Shown: one piece after another, positions 1-9,564 of the stretch
Layout: each line of letters starts with the position of its first letter
Numbering within the stretch: position 1 is the stretch's first letter
DNA from: Paracoccaceae bacterium
GTDB lineage: Bacteria; Pseudomonadota; Alphaproteobacteria; Rhodobacterales; Rhodobacteraceae
NCBI GenBank assembly: GCA_020622085.1
Contig: JAHRYM010000001.1
Coordinates: 1,640,147 to 1,704,146 of the forward strand
Reading direction: 5' to 3'
DNA: 64,000 bases
Program-made: the position numbers and the translations under genes
Notes under the pieces: model-generated
What the model was told of the DNA's origin: nothing
What the model saw: only the letters and a program-made list of their open reading frames with translations
Database searches by the model: none

Positions 1-41
1 TCATCTCCATCGCCGCCACCGTCATCCGATTGAAATGAACG

Positions 42-287
42 TCAACAGGCCCTAGCAGAATAAAAACGTAGAAACCCACCCGAGGATTGCATATACATCC
101 TGCCGTCATGAACGAACCAGTATTGCCACCAGCGATAAGGATCAACGGCAAAAAAAACCGTTCCCGGTCCGGACAACCCGGTCGATGTAAGTTCGCCCTT
201 GCAGGAGTATACAAGCTTCGGCTCGTTAGATTGCGACCACAGAATGGCGGCAGCAATGCCTGCCAAGAAGCTAACAAGACTGTTCAC
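42..287 (-). CDS. small putative exported protein, unknown function
   Basis: This predicted 81-residue protein starts with a GTG codon (285-287) preceded by an AAGGAG ribosome-binding site at 296-301, spaced 8 bases, which is the main reason to believe it. The first ~18 residues form a short hydrophobic segment rich in Leu, Ala and Ile, so it may be exported or anchored. The remainder contains a lone Cys near residue 29, a Trp/Tyr-rich middle (around residues 52-59) and a C-terminal Cys. I recognise no family. The surrounding 1-480 stretch is visibly poorer in G+C than the rest of the window, suggesting acquired or weakly constrained DNA. It could also be a chance frame with a good ribosome-binding site. 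Confidence 0.5.
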   Translation of the reverse strand: MNSLVSFLAGIAAAILWSQSNEPKLVYSCKGELTSTGLSGPGTVFFAVDPYRWWQYWFVHDGRMYMQSSGGFLRFYSARAC

Positions 288-480
288 ACCTTACACTCCT
301 TAGATCAAACCCGAATGCCAACAGTACGGCAGACGCCAATCGCTTCATGAAATCTATCCCGTCGATCATCTACGTTGACGGCATCCGATACAATCCAAGC
401 GATGAGGCCACTTTGTGGCTGGATCGTGGAATTTACCCGATAACCTGTCCCGGCAACTCCATCCGGGCAGGCGCCCGCCC

Positions 481-903
481 TCACACCGCCGTATCCACCA
501 CCTCGATGTCATGGGTGATTTCCGCAGCCTTCGCCATCATCGCGCTGGCCGAGCAGTATTTTTCCAGCGAAAGCTGGACCGCCCGATCGACTTTCTTGCG
601 GTCAAGACTGCGGCCCTTGACGACAAAATGCATGTGGATCTTCGTGAAGATCTTCGGATCGGTCTCGGCGCGTTCGCCGCTGATGTCGACGGTGCAATCC
701 TCGATCGGTTCACGGCCGCGTTCCAGAATGTGGATCACGTCAAAGCTTGAACAGCCCGCCGTGCCGATCAGCAGCAGTTCCATCGGTGTCGGACCCGGGC
801 GATAGCCGTCGTCGCCATGCAGGCCGCCGAACAGGATGCTGTGGCCGGTTCCGGCCTCGCCGATGAAGGTCCGGCCTTCGACCCATTTCACGCGCGCTTT
901 CAT
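481..903 (-). CDS. OsmC family protein (YhfA-like)
   Basis: The 140-residue product has the OsmC/Ohr fold signature with two family cysteines, one in the segment TAGCSSFDV (about residue 50) and one in EKYCSASAMM (near residue 115). Proteins of this family are thiol-dependent peroxidases or their relatives; the YhfA subgroup has no firmly assigned substrate. I placed the start at ATG 901-903 because a GGAGA sequence lies just upstream and the product then begins MKARVKW, as usual for the family. A longer open frame would run back into the neighbouring amidotransferase gene. It lies 65 bases downstream of that gene on the same strand, so the two may be co-transcribed. Confidence 0.85.
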   Translation of the reverse strand: MKARVKWVEGRTFIGEAGTGHSILFGGLHGDDGYRPGPTPMELLLIGTAGCSSFDVIHILERGREPIEDCTVDISGERAETDPKIFTKIHMHFVVKGRSLDRKKVDRAVQLSLEKYCSASAMMAKAAEITHDIEVVDTAV

Positions 904-968
904 CAGGTTCTCCGCTTGGCGATGTCGCGTGGCATCATGGCTCGCGCGCCGGACAGGGGCAAGATGCA

Positions 969-1763
969 TCAGGCGGCTGCGGCCAAACGCCCCGGACGGA
1001 AGTCGCGGATCGTGACGCTTTCGCCTTCAAAGGTGCAGAAGGATCCAGCCGGGATCATCTGCCATTCGCCTTCGTCCCGTTCCAGCGGTTCCGACACCAC
1101 GGCGCGGCCAGACCGGCGTTCCGACCAGCGATGATAAAGCGTCGGCGCATGGTCATCGGTGGCATAGCGCACCGCGTAAAGGCGCTTGCCATCGGAAAAG
1201 GCGGCAGTCAGGCGGACATGCGGCGCTTCGCCCTTGGTCCGTGCCAGCGCCTCGAACCGGGCGGTGGCGCGTTCCAGCGCGGCGCAGGGATCATCGTCCA
1301 GCCCGTCCCCCAGGGCCGACAGGAACAGCGCCTCGCTGTCCGTCGCGCCCTTGCGGTGGGCGTAAAGTTCATCCGGGATCAGCATCTCGGCGCAGCGGCG
1401 GAAGCGGTCGTAGCCGCCGATCTGGCCGTTGTGCATGAAGGACCAGCGCCCGACGACGAAGGGATGGCAGTTGTTGCGGCTGGTCGCGGTTCCGGTCGAG
1501 GCGCGGACATGGGCAAGGAACAGATGCGATTTGACCTGCGCGGTCAGGCTTTTCAGGTTCGGGTCCGACCAGGCGGGCATAACGTCGCGGTATTGTCCGG
1601 GCTCCGCACGTTCGCCATACCAGGCCAGCCCGAAGCCATCGGCATTGATTGCCGACAGGCATTCGGTGGCGCAATGGCTTTGCTGGATCAGCGAATGACC
1701 CGGCCGGCTGACGATTTCCTCAAGGAAGATCGCTTGCCCGATATACGCGGCCCAACGGCACAT
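969..1763 (-). CDS. class II glutamine amidotransferase domain protein (YafJ/EgtC-like)
   Basis: This 264-residue protein has an N-terminal nucleophile (Ntn) amidotransferase fold. After Met removal the nucleophile is Cys2 (MCRWAAYIG), followed by the strand segments INADGFGLAWYG, FLAHVRAST and HPFVVGRWSFMHNGQIGG that line the glutamine pocket. It has no second synthetase domain, so it is a stand-alone member like YafJ or the EgtC-type hydrolase; the true amide donor or acceptor cannot be read from sequence. The start is supported by GTGAGG seven bases ahead of ATG 1761-1763. The Cys2 position means an N-terminal extension would inactivate it. No ergothioneine genes are adjacent, so an EgtC role is unsupported. 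Confidence 0.85.
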   Translation of the reverse strand: MCRWAAYIGQAIFLEEIVSRPGHSLIQQSHCATECLSAINADGFGLAWYGERAEPGQYRDVMPAWSDPNLKSLTAQVKSHLFLAHVRASTGTATSRNNCHPFVVGRWSFMHNGQIGGYDRFRRCAEMLIPDELYAHRKGATDSEALFLSALGDGLDDDPCAALERATARFEALARTKGEAPHVRLTAAFSDGKRLYAVRYATDDHAPTLYHRWSERRSGRAVVSEPLERDEGEWQMIPAGSFCTFEGESVTIRDFRPGRLAAAA

Positions 1764-1860
1764 CAGCGCGCCTCACATCCTACAAACATTTCCTGCCTCG
1801 CGTTCCCGGTCTGATGCCGGTTCTGGCGGAAAACTATCACGGGATCTGTGGGTATTCAGT

Positions 1861-1892
1861 AAATAAAAATGGCAGCCGCTGCCGGCTGCCAT
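1861..1892 (-). terminator. rho-independent terminator of the alaS-DUF1330 unit
   Basis: Positions 1869-1892 form a perfect 10-bp inverted repeat (ATGGCAGCCG / CGGCTGCCAT) around a 4-base loop. Read on the minus strand it is followed by a T-rich tract (complement of 1861-1868). It lies 21 bases past the stop codon of the DUF1330 gene, as expected for a factor-independent terminator of that transcript. Confidence 0.85.
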
Positions 1893-1913
1893 AAAAGTGA
1901 AACAATGCCGTGA

Positions 1914-2221
1914 TCAGACCGGCGCTATTTCCTCGACCACCACCAGATCGCGTTCGGATGCGCCCTTGGCATGGGCCAGCGCGGCCTGGTAGGCGTCGCT
2001 GTTGTAGCAGGCGACCGCCGCCTCAAGCGAGGGAAAGCGTGCCACAACGTTTCGGGGGCGGTCATTGCCCTCAAGCTGCACATAGCGGCTGCCGCGCGCC
2101 AGAAACACGCCGCCATGCGCGGCGATGGCCGGGCCGGCAAGCGTCGCGTATTTGCCGTAGGCCTCGGCGTCGAGCACCTTGACATGCGCGATCCAGAGCG
2201 CGCCGGGGGTTTTTGTGGTCG

Positions 2222-2225
<4 letters not shown>
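1914..2225 (-). CDS. DUF1330 family protein
   Basis: The 103-residue product matches the DUF1330 dimeric alpha/beta-barrel family in pattern: [16 protein letters not shown] at the start, a central GG-F-RG-Y segment, [20 protein letters not shown] and a closing strand ending near VVEE. No enzymatic activity is established for the family. Its ATG (2223-2225) overlaps the alaS stop in an ATGA arrangement and has AAGGTG just upstream, so it is translationally coupled to alaS and shares the terminator at 1861-1892. That coupling is probably positional convenience, since nothing in the protein suggests a tRNA role. Confidence 0.85.
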
Positions 2226-4882
<2,657 letters not shown>

Positions 4883-4976
4883 GGCGGGGCCTTTCGGGCA
4901 GTCCTTGGCGTGCTGGGATTTCCGTTTAGCGCCCGTTCCTGCCCCTGTCCAGAATGCGTTGCGCCACAGGCACAGA

Positions 4977-4994
4977 CGGCCCCCGAAGGGGCCG
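4977..4994. terminator. GC-rich hairpin, possible terminator
   Basis: CGGCCCC and GGGGCCG form a 7-bp perfect stem around CGAA, which reads as a UUCG tetraloop on the minus strand. It lies just downstream of the GMC oxidoreductase remnant and may be that lost gene's terminator. No T-run follows, so termination is unproven. Confidence 0.4.
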
Positions 4995-5028
4995 CCCGCA
5001 AAGTTTTCCGCAGACCCGTATCACAGGA

Positions 5029-5220
5029 TCAAAGCGCGCCCTTCTCGATCTCGGACGCGATGTGGTCGGCCTGCCGGATCGCCAGCGCCACGATGGTCAG
5101 CGTCGGGTTTTCGGACGCGCCGGTGGTGAACTGCGACCCGTCCCGGCGTGGACAGGTTCCACAATGTCATGCGTCTGGCCCACCCCCCAGGATGCGCCCG
5201 GTCGTTCCTGTGGGGCTAAA
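5029..5220 (-). pseudogene. 3' remnant of a GMC-family oxidoreductase gene
   Basis: Reading the minus strand from about 5142 down to a TGA at 5029-5031 gives DGSQFTTGASENPTLTIVAL followed by AIRQADHIASEIEKGAL. This is the conserved C-terminus of flavin-dependent glucose-methanol-choline oxidoreductases (the FAD/substrate-proximal NPTLTI block). Upstream, the same frame has a stop (complement of the tca near 5167), and recognisable fragments such as TGTTGRILGGGPD and LWNLSTP fall in differing frames. No N-terminal FAD-binding domain exists anywhere nearby. It is therefore a decayed tail, squeezed between alaS and the glyoxalase gene. The 5' limit given is approximate. Confidence 0.75.
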
Positions 5221-5611
5221 GGTAGCGCCCCCCGCGCTGAAGAACCTCGATCCGGTAACCGTCGGGGTCCGCAATGAAGAAGAAGCGCGCGATCACCGTG
5301 CCGCCGGGGGCGAAATCGACGATTCTGCGCGGCTGAAGCCCCGCCGCCTCCATCCGCGTGTGCTCGGCCACCACATCGGGAACCGACACGGCCAGATGGC
5401 CGTAGCCGTTGCCCAGGTCATAAGGTTCGGTCCGGTCCTTGTTGATGGTCAGCTCCACTTCGAAGGTGCTGTCTGAATTGCTCAGGTAGATCAGCGTGAA
5501 GGTCTCGAAGTCCATCCGTTCGGCCACCTTCATCCCGAAGGCCTTGTCGTAGAATTCAAGCGAGCGTGCCTCGTCCAGCACGCGGATCATGGTATGGATG
5601 GCCTTTGCCAT
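5216..5611 (-). CDS. gloA: VOC-family glyoxalase, probable lactoylglutathione lyase
   Basis: The 131-residue product has the paired beta-alpha-beta-beta-beta units of the vicinal-oxygen-chelate superfamily. It opens HTMIRVLDEARSLEFYDKAFG, with FEVELT, YGHLAVSVPDV and ADPDGYRIEVLQ following, the pattern of glyoxalase I. That enzyme isomerises the methylglyoxal-glutathione adduct to S-lactoylglutathione. Metal ligands expected for the family (His near residue 6, Glu in FEVEL, His in GHLAV, Glu in YRIEV) are all visible. I chose ATG 5609-5611 because AGGTGAG lies about ten bases upstream and the longer frame adds only a low-complexity leader. The gene ends beside the GMC remnant. Confidence 0.88.
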   Translation of the reverse strand: MAKAIHTMIRVLDEARSLEFYDKAFGMKVAERMDFETFTLIYLSNSDSTFEVELTINKDRTEPYDLGNGYGHLAVSVPDVVAEHTRMEAAGLQPRRIVDFAPGGTVIARFFFIADPDGYRIEVLQRGGRYL

Positions 5612-5803
5612 GCGGGGTCTCACCTTTCTCCTGCATCTTGCCCCCCGGGATCGCGCGCAAGCTGCGGACAGCACCGCGCCTCGGGCCAGGCCCGCCCTGG
5701 GCATGACAAGACTGGCCTCCCGGGTCAGCGCCGGGGTAGTAGCATGTTGCTACGCCGGATCAACTGCGATGCGCTCGCGCCCGGCGCGGTCATTCGGCCG
5801 CCA

Positions 5804-6080
5804 TCAGGCCGGGGCCAGCCAAGGTTGCGCAGCATTGTCGGCGCGCAGGCTGTCCAGATGGACGAGGCAGGTTCAGCGCAGGAGCGAGGTGAATTTCGCA
5901 GGCTCCCCATGCGGTTCCAGCACCTCGGAATGCAGCTTCGCCACGAAGGCAGGGGTCGAGCAGCCCTCCGCGGCCGCGATGGTGTCAAGGATGCCCCAGA
6001 AGGAATGTTCCAGCCGGATCGAAGTGCTCTGCCCGTTCAGCCGCATGCGCCGGGTCTTGTCCGGCAAACATCCTGCACAT
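5804..6080 (-). pseudogene. broken ribbon-helix-helix domain gene (two lesions)
   Basis: A strong GGGGGAG ribosome-binding site precedes ATG 6078-6080, whose frame begins MCRMFAGQDP, the typical opening of alphaproteobacterial ribbon-helix-helix (RHH_4-like) proteins. The rest of the family sequence (TRRMRLNGQSTSIRLEHSFW, then TIAAAEGCSTPAFVAKLHSE and FTSLLR) lies in a different frame, so a frameshift with probable short deletion sits around 6045-6065. That second frame hits TGA at 5873-5875 exactly where the family continues. After the stop it resumes as TCLVHLDSLRADNAAQPW and ends at 5804. Both lesions make a functional product unlikely. A sequencing error could explain one lesion but less easily both. 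Confidence 0.75.
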
Positions 6081-6184
6081 CGCTGAAACTCCCCCGGGCC
6101 GGTGGTCAGGCAACCTTGCGGCGCATGTTCGGCCAAAGCGCCCCGCAAGGTCAACGATGGCTTGCGGGGGCTTCAGGAACGGCC

Positions 6185-8107
6185 TCAGGCGCTCAGCCGT
6201 TCGCGGCTGATGCGGTCGGCCTCGCGGCCATAGACCTCTTCGTAATGGTCGAAGCGCGACTCGGCCCAGGCGCAGCCTTGGGTGGACGACCCAAGCGCGG
6301 TTGCCAGATCGTCCATCGCCGCCAGCGGCAGAAGCGCGCGGAACTCGTCCCAGCCCCGGAAATCCGGGTCGCGGTCAAAGCCCAGCACCTGCCCGCCAAG
6401 GCCCGACATCAGCGAGACCATCGCCCCCGAATGGACCGAAGGCACATGCACGGTCACCGCCTGGATCGGCTGCAACAGCACAGGCCCCGCCTTGGCCAGC
6501 GCCTCGCGCAGCGCCATCTTGCCGGCGGTGCGGAAGGCGAAATCGGAGCTGTCGACGGCATGGTGCTTGCCATCCATCAGCATGACCGAGACATCCGTCA
6601 CCGGAAAGCCCAAGGGCCCCCGCGCCATCGCCTCGCGTGCGCCTTCCTCGACGGCGGGGATGTAGTTGCGCGGCACCGCGCCACCCTTCACGGTTTCCGC
6701 GAAGGCAAAGCCGTCGCCGCGGCCATGTGGACGGATGGCGATATGGACATCGGCGAACTGTCCCGCACCACCTGACTGCTTGCGGTGGCGGTAGGTTTCC
6801 TCGTGTTGCGCGGATATGGTTTCGCGGTATTGCGGCAGCGGCACATGGGCGGCTACCTCGACCCCGAAATCGTCGGCCAGCATCGCCAGAACCTGGCGCA
6901 GATGCATCGGTCCCTGAACACCCAGGGTGGCGTGTCCGGTTTCCTCGTCCTGGCTGATCGACAGCATCGGATCGGCCTCGGCCAGTCGCGCAAGAGCCGC
7001 CGACAGCCGCACCTCGTCACGTTCATGGGCGGGCGTGACCACCCGGCGCATCGCGGGCGGGCAGCCCTGCGCCCAGGCCGGGACCGGGGTTGCGGCGGTT
7101 GCGGTGAAAAGCTGTCCGGCATTCAGGTGATCGGACTTGACCGACAGGCCCACGTCGCCGGCATCAAGACGGTCAAGCCCCGCCTTGCCGCCGATCTCGG
7201 CCAGACCGCCAAGGTTCGCACCGCCCAAGGGTTTGCCTACCGCCACGCCATCGGCCAATGCACGCAGAAGCACACATTTGCCAAGGTGCTTCCTCACCTC
7301 GGCGTCGAACCCTACCGCCAGCGCCTTTGGGTCCAGCCGGGCGCGCAGGGCATCGACCTGTGGGGTCTCGTGCCGCAGCGCCTTCATCAGCCGGGTGACG
7401 CCGCTCATGTGCGCGGCTGCACCCAGGAAGGCGGGCATGAGCACGCTGTCCGCCGTTTCGCGCTGCGCGATCTGGTAAAGCGCGCCGGTGGCGGGTTCGT
7501 GTTCCTCGATCAGCTCCTCCAGCAGCGCATCGTCATATTCGGACATGTGTTCCAGAAGTGCCGCGCGGGCCTCGTGTTCGCGGTCCGCTTCGGATTGCGG
7601 CAGTTCGACCAGCACCGAAGACTGCCCGTCGCGGTAGCGCCAGGCCCGTTCGGAGATCAGGTCGACCGCGCCGACGATCCGGCCATCCTCGCGGATCGGG
7701 ATCTGGCGCAGCACGATGGTATGGCCGGTATAGGCCTGCAGGGCCGCGACCACATCGCGGATGCGGCCCTTGGCGGCGTCGATCCGGTTGATGAAGATCA
7801 GACAGGGCGTGCCCGAGGCCTCGATCGCGCGCAGATAGGGCGCGGCCAGCACGGCCTCGTCGGGGTCGGCAGCGACACACAGCACCACGGCATCGGATGC
7901 CAGCAGCGGGCGTGCGGCCATCCGCGCATATTCCGGCCCCCCGGCCAGATCCAGCGCGCACCACGGCTCATCCAGATAGGTGAAGCGGGTCAGGGTCAGC
8001 GGCCCGGCGGTTTCGGATTTCGCGGGATGCCCGTCCAAGGCGGCAAGCTTGCGGATCAGTTCCGACTTGCCCGACTGGGACGGGCCCATAACCGTGACGC
8101 AGCGCAT
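6185..8107 (-). CDS. elongation factor G-like protein with degenerate GTPase motifs
   Basis: The 640-residue protein has the five-domain layout of EF-G: a G-domain-like N-terminus, a domain II near 280-370, domain III and IV (including AQHEETYRHRKQSGGAGQFA and the SSDFAFRTAGKMALREA segment), and domain V near the C-terminus. It is shorter than canonical EF-G (~700). The P-loop reads GPSQSGKSE. The DxPGH switch-II motif is replaced by DLAGGPEYA, removing the catalytic His, and NKxD appears as NRID. It is therefore a paralogue, probably not the translocase. Its role may lie in ribosome rescue or be unknown. ATG 8105-8107 has GGAGGAA immediately upstream. Confidence 0.85.
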   Translation of the reverse strand: MRCVTVMGPSQSGKSELIRKLAALDGHPAKSETAGPLTLTRFTYLDEPWCALDLAGGPEYARMAARPLLASDAVVLCVAADPDEAVLAAPYLRAIEASGTPCLIFINRIDAAKGRIRDVVAALQAYTGHTIVLRQIPIREDGRIVGAVDLISERAWRYRDGQSSVLVELPQSEADREHEARAALLEHMSEYDDALLEELIEEHEPATGALYQIAQRETADSVLMPAFLGAAAHMSGVTRLMKALRHETPQVDALRARLDPKALAVGFDAEVRKHLGKCVLLRALADGVAVGKPLGGANLGGLAEIGGKAGLDRLDAGDVGLSVKSDHLNAGQLFTATAATPVPAWAQGCPPAMRRVVTPAHERDEVRLSAALARLAEADPMLSISQDEETGHATLGVQGPMHLRQVLAMLADDFGVEVAAHVPLPQYRETISAQHEETYRHRKQSGGAGQFADVHIAIRPHGRGDGFAFAETVKGGAVPRNYIPAVEEGAREAMARGPLGFPVTDVSVMLMDGKHHAVDSSDFAFRTAGKMALREALAKAGPVLLQPIQAVTVHVPSVHSGAMVSLMSGLGGQVLGFDRDPDFRGWDEFRALLPLAAMDDLATALGSSTQGCAWAESRFDHYEEVYGREADRISRERLSA

Positions 8108-8284
8108 GACTTCCTCCGTTTTCCGCATGGTTCGGGCGCGGTAGAAACCGGCCCGGCGGAAAGCGGGCCGCATGCGCCCTTTCACCTGACTGTCTGCCCC
8201 CGCACGCGCCCGGTCAAGGCCCGGACACGTCGCCGAAGGAAGGGCTGATGCGCGGCAGGCTGCGGCAAATGCGCCGTCTGGCGT

Positions 8285-9061
8285 TCAATCGCCGCGAAAG
8301 GCCGGCGCGCGCTTTTCTAGGAAGGCCGCAACGCCCTCGCGGAAATCCCCGCTCTGGCCGCAGGCGCCCTGCCCGGCCGCCTCATGCGCAAGCTGCCCGG
8401 GCAGATCACGACCCCAGCCGCTGCGAAGTGCCGTCTTGACCGCGCGATAGGCGAGCGTCGGGCCAGCGGCCAGATGCGCGGCGCGGGCACGCCAATGCGC
8501 GTCGAATGCGTCATCGGCGACCGCTTCCCAGATCATGCCCCAGTCGGCGGCCTGCCGTGCCGTGATCCTGTCGGCAAACAGCATCGCCCCCATGGCGCGC
8601 GCCATGCCGATCTGGCGGGGCAGCCAGAAGGTGCCCCCGGCGTCGGGCATCAGGCCGATGCGGGTGAAGGCCTGAATGAAGCTGGCGCTGTCAGCCGCGA
8701 TCACCACATCGGCGGCCAGCGCCAGATTCGCCCCCGCCCCTGCCGCCGCGCCGTTGACGGCGGCGATGGTCGGCACCGGGCAATCGGTGATAGCGGCCAG
8801 CAGCGGTTCATATTCGTCCCTGAGCACCGCCTCGAAATCCAGCGCGCCACCGTCGGGTGCGTCCGCCAGATCCTGCCCGGAACAGAACGCGCGACCCGTG
8901 CCGGTCAGCACCACGCATCGCGCCTCGCGCCCGGCGCGGATCAGGGCGTCGGTCAGTTCAAGGCGCAGCGGCCGGTTCAGCGCATTCATCACTTCGGGTC
9001 GGTTCAAGGTGATTATGCGCACGTCCGCCTCATCGGCGACGGCGATCGTCGAATGACGCAT
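8285..9061 (-). CDS. enoyl-CoA hydratase/isomerase family protein
   Basis: This 258-residue crotonase-fold protein opens with VRIITLNRPEVMNALNRPLR. It carries the oxyanion-hole segment AFCSGQDLAD and the second one around AAVNGAAAGAGANLALAADV, then GLMPDAGGTFWLPR. The pattern is closest to PaaG-type ring-opening isomerases and to general fatty-acid enoyl-CoA hydratases; an Asp (in PDAGG) rather than the usual Glu occupies the second acid position, as in PaaG. The start at ATG 9059-9061 has AAGGAA seven bases upstream. It is 41 bases downstream of ccmH on the same strand, a linkage I associate with Rhodobacterales genomes and probably not functional. Confidence 0.88.
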   Translation of the reverse strand: MRHSTIAVADEADVRIITLNRPEVMNALNRPLRLELTDALIRAGREARCVVLTGTGRAFCSGQDLADAPDGGALDFEAVLRDEYEPLLAAITDCPVPTIAAVNGAAAGAGANLALAADVVIAADSASFIQAFTRIGLMPDAGGTFWLPRQIGMARAMGAMLFADRITARQAADWGMIWEAVADDAFDAHWRARAAHLAAGPTLAYRAVKTALRSGWGRDLPGQLAHEAAGQGACGQSGDFREGVAAFLEKRAPAFRGD

Positions 9062-9102
9062 CGTCGTTCCTTTCTGCTGCCGGCCCCGCTCCCCGGCGGC
9101 GA

Positions 9103-9564
9103 TCACCTGTCCAGGATGTCGCGCAACCGCGCCTGTTCCTCGGACGTCAGCGCCACGGGCGCGGATTCAGACGCCCGCGCACGTCCGCGCAGGTAGACAA
9201 GCGCGCCGGCCAGCGCGACCAGCAGCAACAGCGGACCGGCCAGCCACAGGATCAGGTTCGATCCGGAAGCCCGCGGCCTGAACAGGACGAATTCGCCGAA
9301 ATGCCTGACGATGTAATCGACAACCTCCGTGTCGCTGTCGCCCGACAGCAGCCGTTCCCGCACGGCCAGCCGAAGGTCGCGCGAAATCGGTGCGTTCGAT
9401 TCGTCGATGGTCTCCCCCTGGCAGACCGGGCAGCGCAGGTCTTGCGAGATCGCCCTCGCGCGCGACTCCAGCGCCGGATCGGGCAGAACCTCGTCGGGCT
9501 GGACCGCATGAAGCGGAAAGGCCATGACCAGCGCAAGGACAAGCAATCGAAGCAGGCGCATCAT
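9103..9564 (-). CDS. ccmH: cytochrome c maturation protein CcmH
   Basis: CcmH is a periplasmic thioredox component of the System I cytochrome c maturation pathway; it keeps the apocytochrome CXXCH cysteines reduced and available for heme ligation with CcmF. The 153-residue product has a signal peptide (residues 1-20), the redox motif LRCPVCQ near residue 45, and one membrane helix near residues 103-123 before a short charged tail. Its ATG 9562-9564 overlaps the ccmF stop in an ATGA arrangement, so it is translationally coupled. It lacks the long CcmI-like C-terminal extension of enterobacterial CcmH, as is usual in alphaproteobacteria. Confidence 0.95.
   Translation of the reverse strand: MMRLLRLLVLALVMAFPLHAVQPDEVLPDPALESRARAISQDLRCPVCQGETIDESNAPISRDLRLAVRERLLSGDSDTEVVDYIVRHFGEFVLFRPRASGSNLILWLAGPLLLLVALAGALVYLRGRARASESAPVALTSEEQARLRDILDR

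Noticed and set aside
347-480. Start of a plus-strand frame (MKSIPSIIYVDGIRYNPSDE) in the A+T-richer edge
   Set aside because: The first ~40 codons look plausible, but there is no good ribosome-binding site and the frame runs antisense through the OsmC-like gene. At most a remnant.
969-1763. Ergothioneine-pathway amidohydrolase EgtC
   Set aside because: The fold fits, but none of the other egt genes is nearby; only the general class II amidotransferase assignment is supported.
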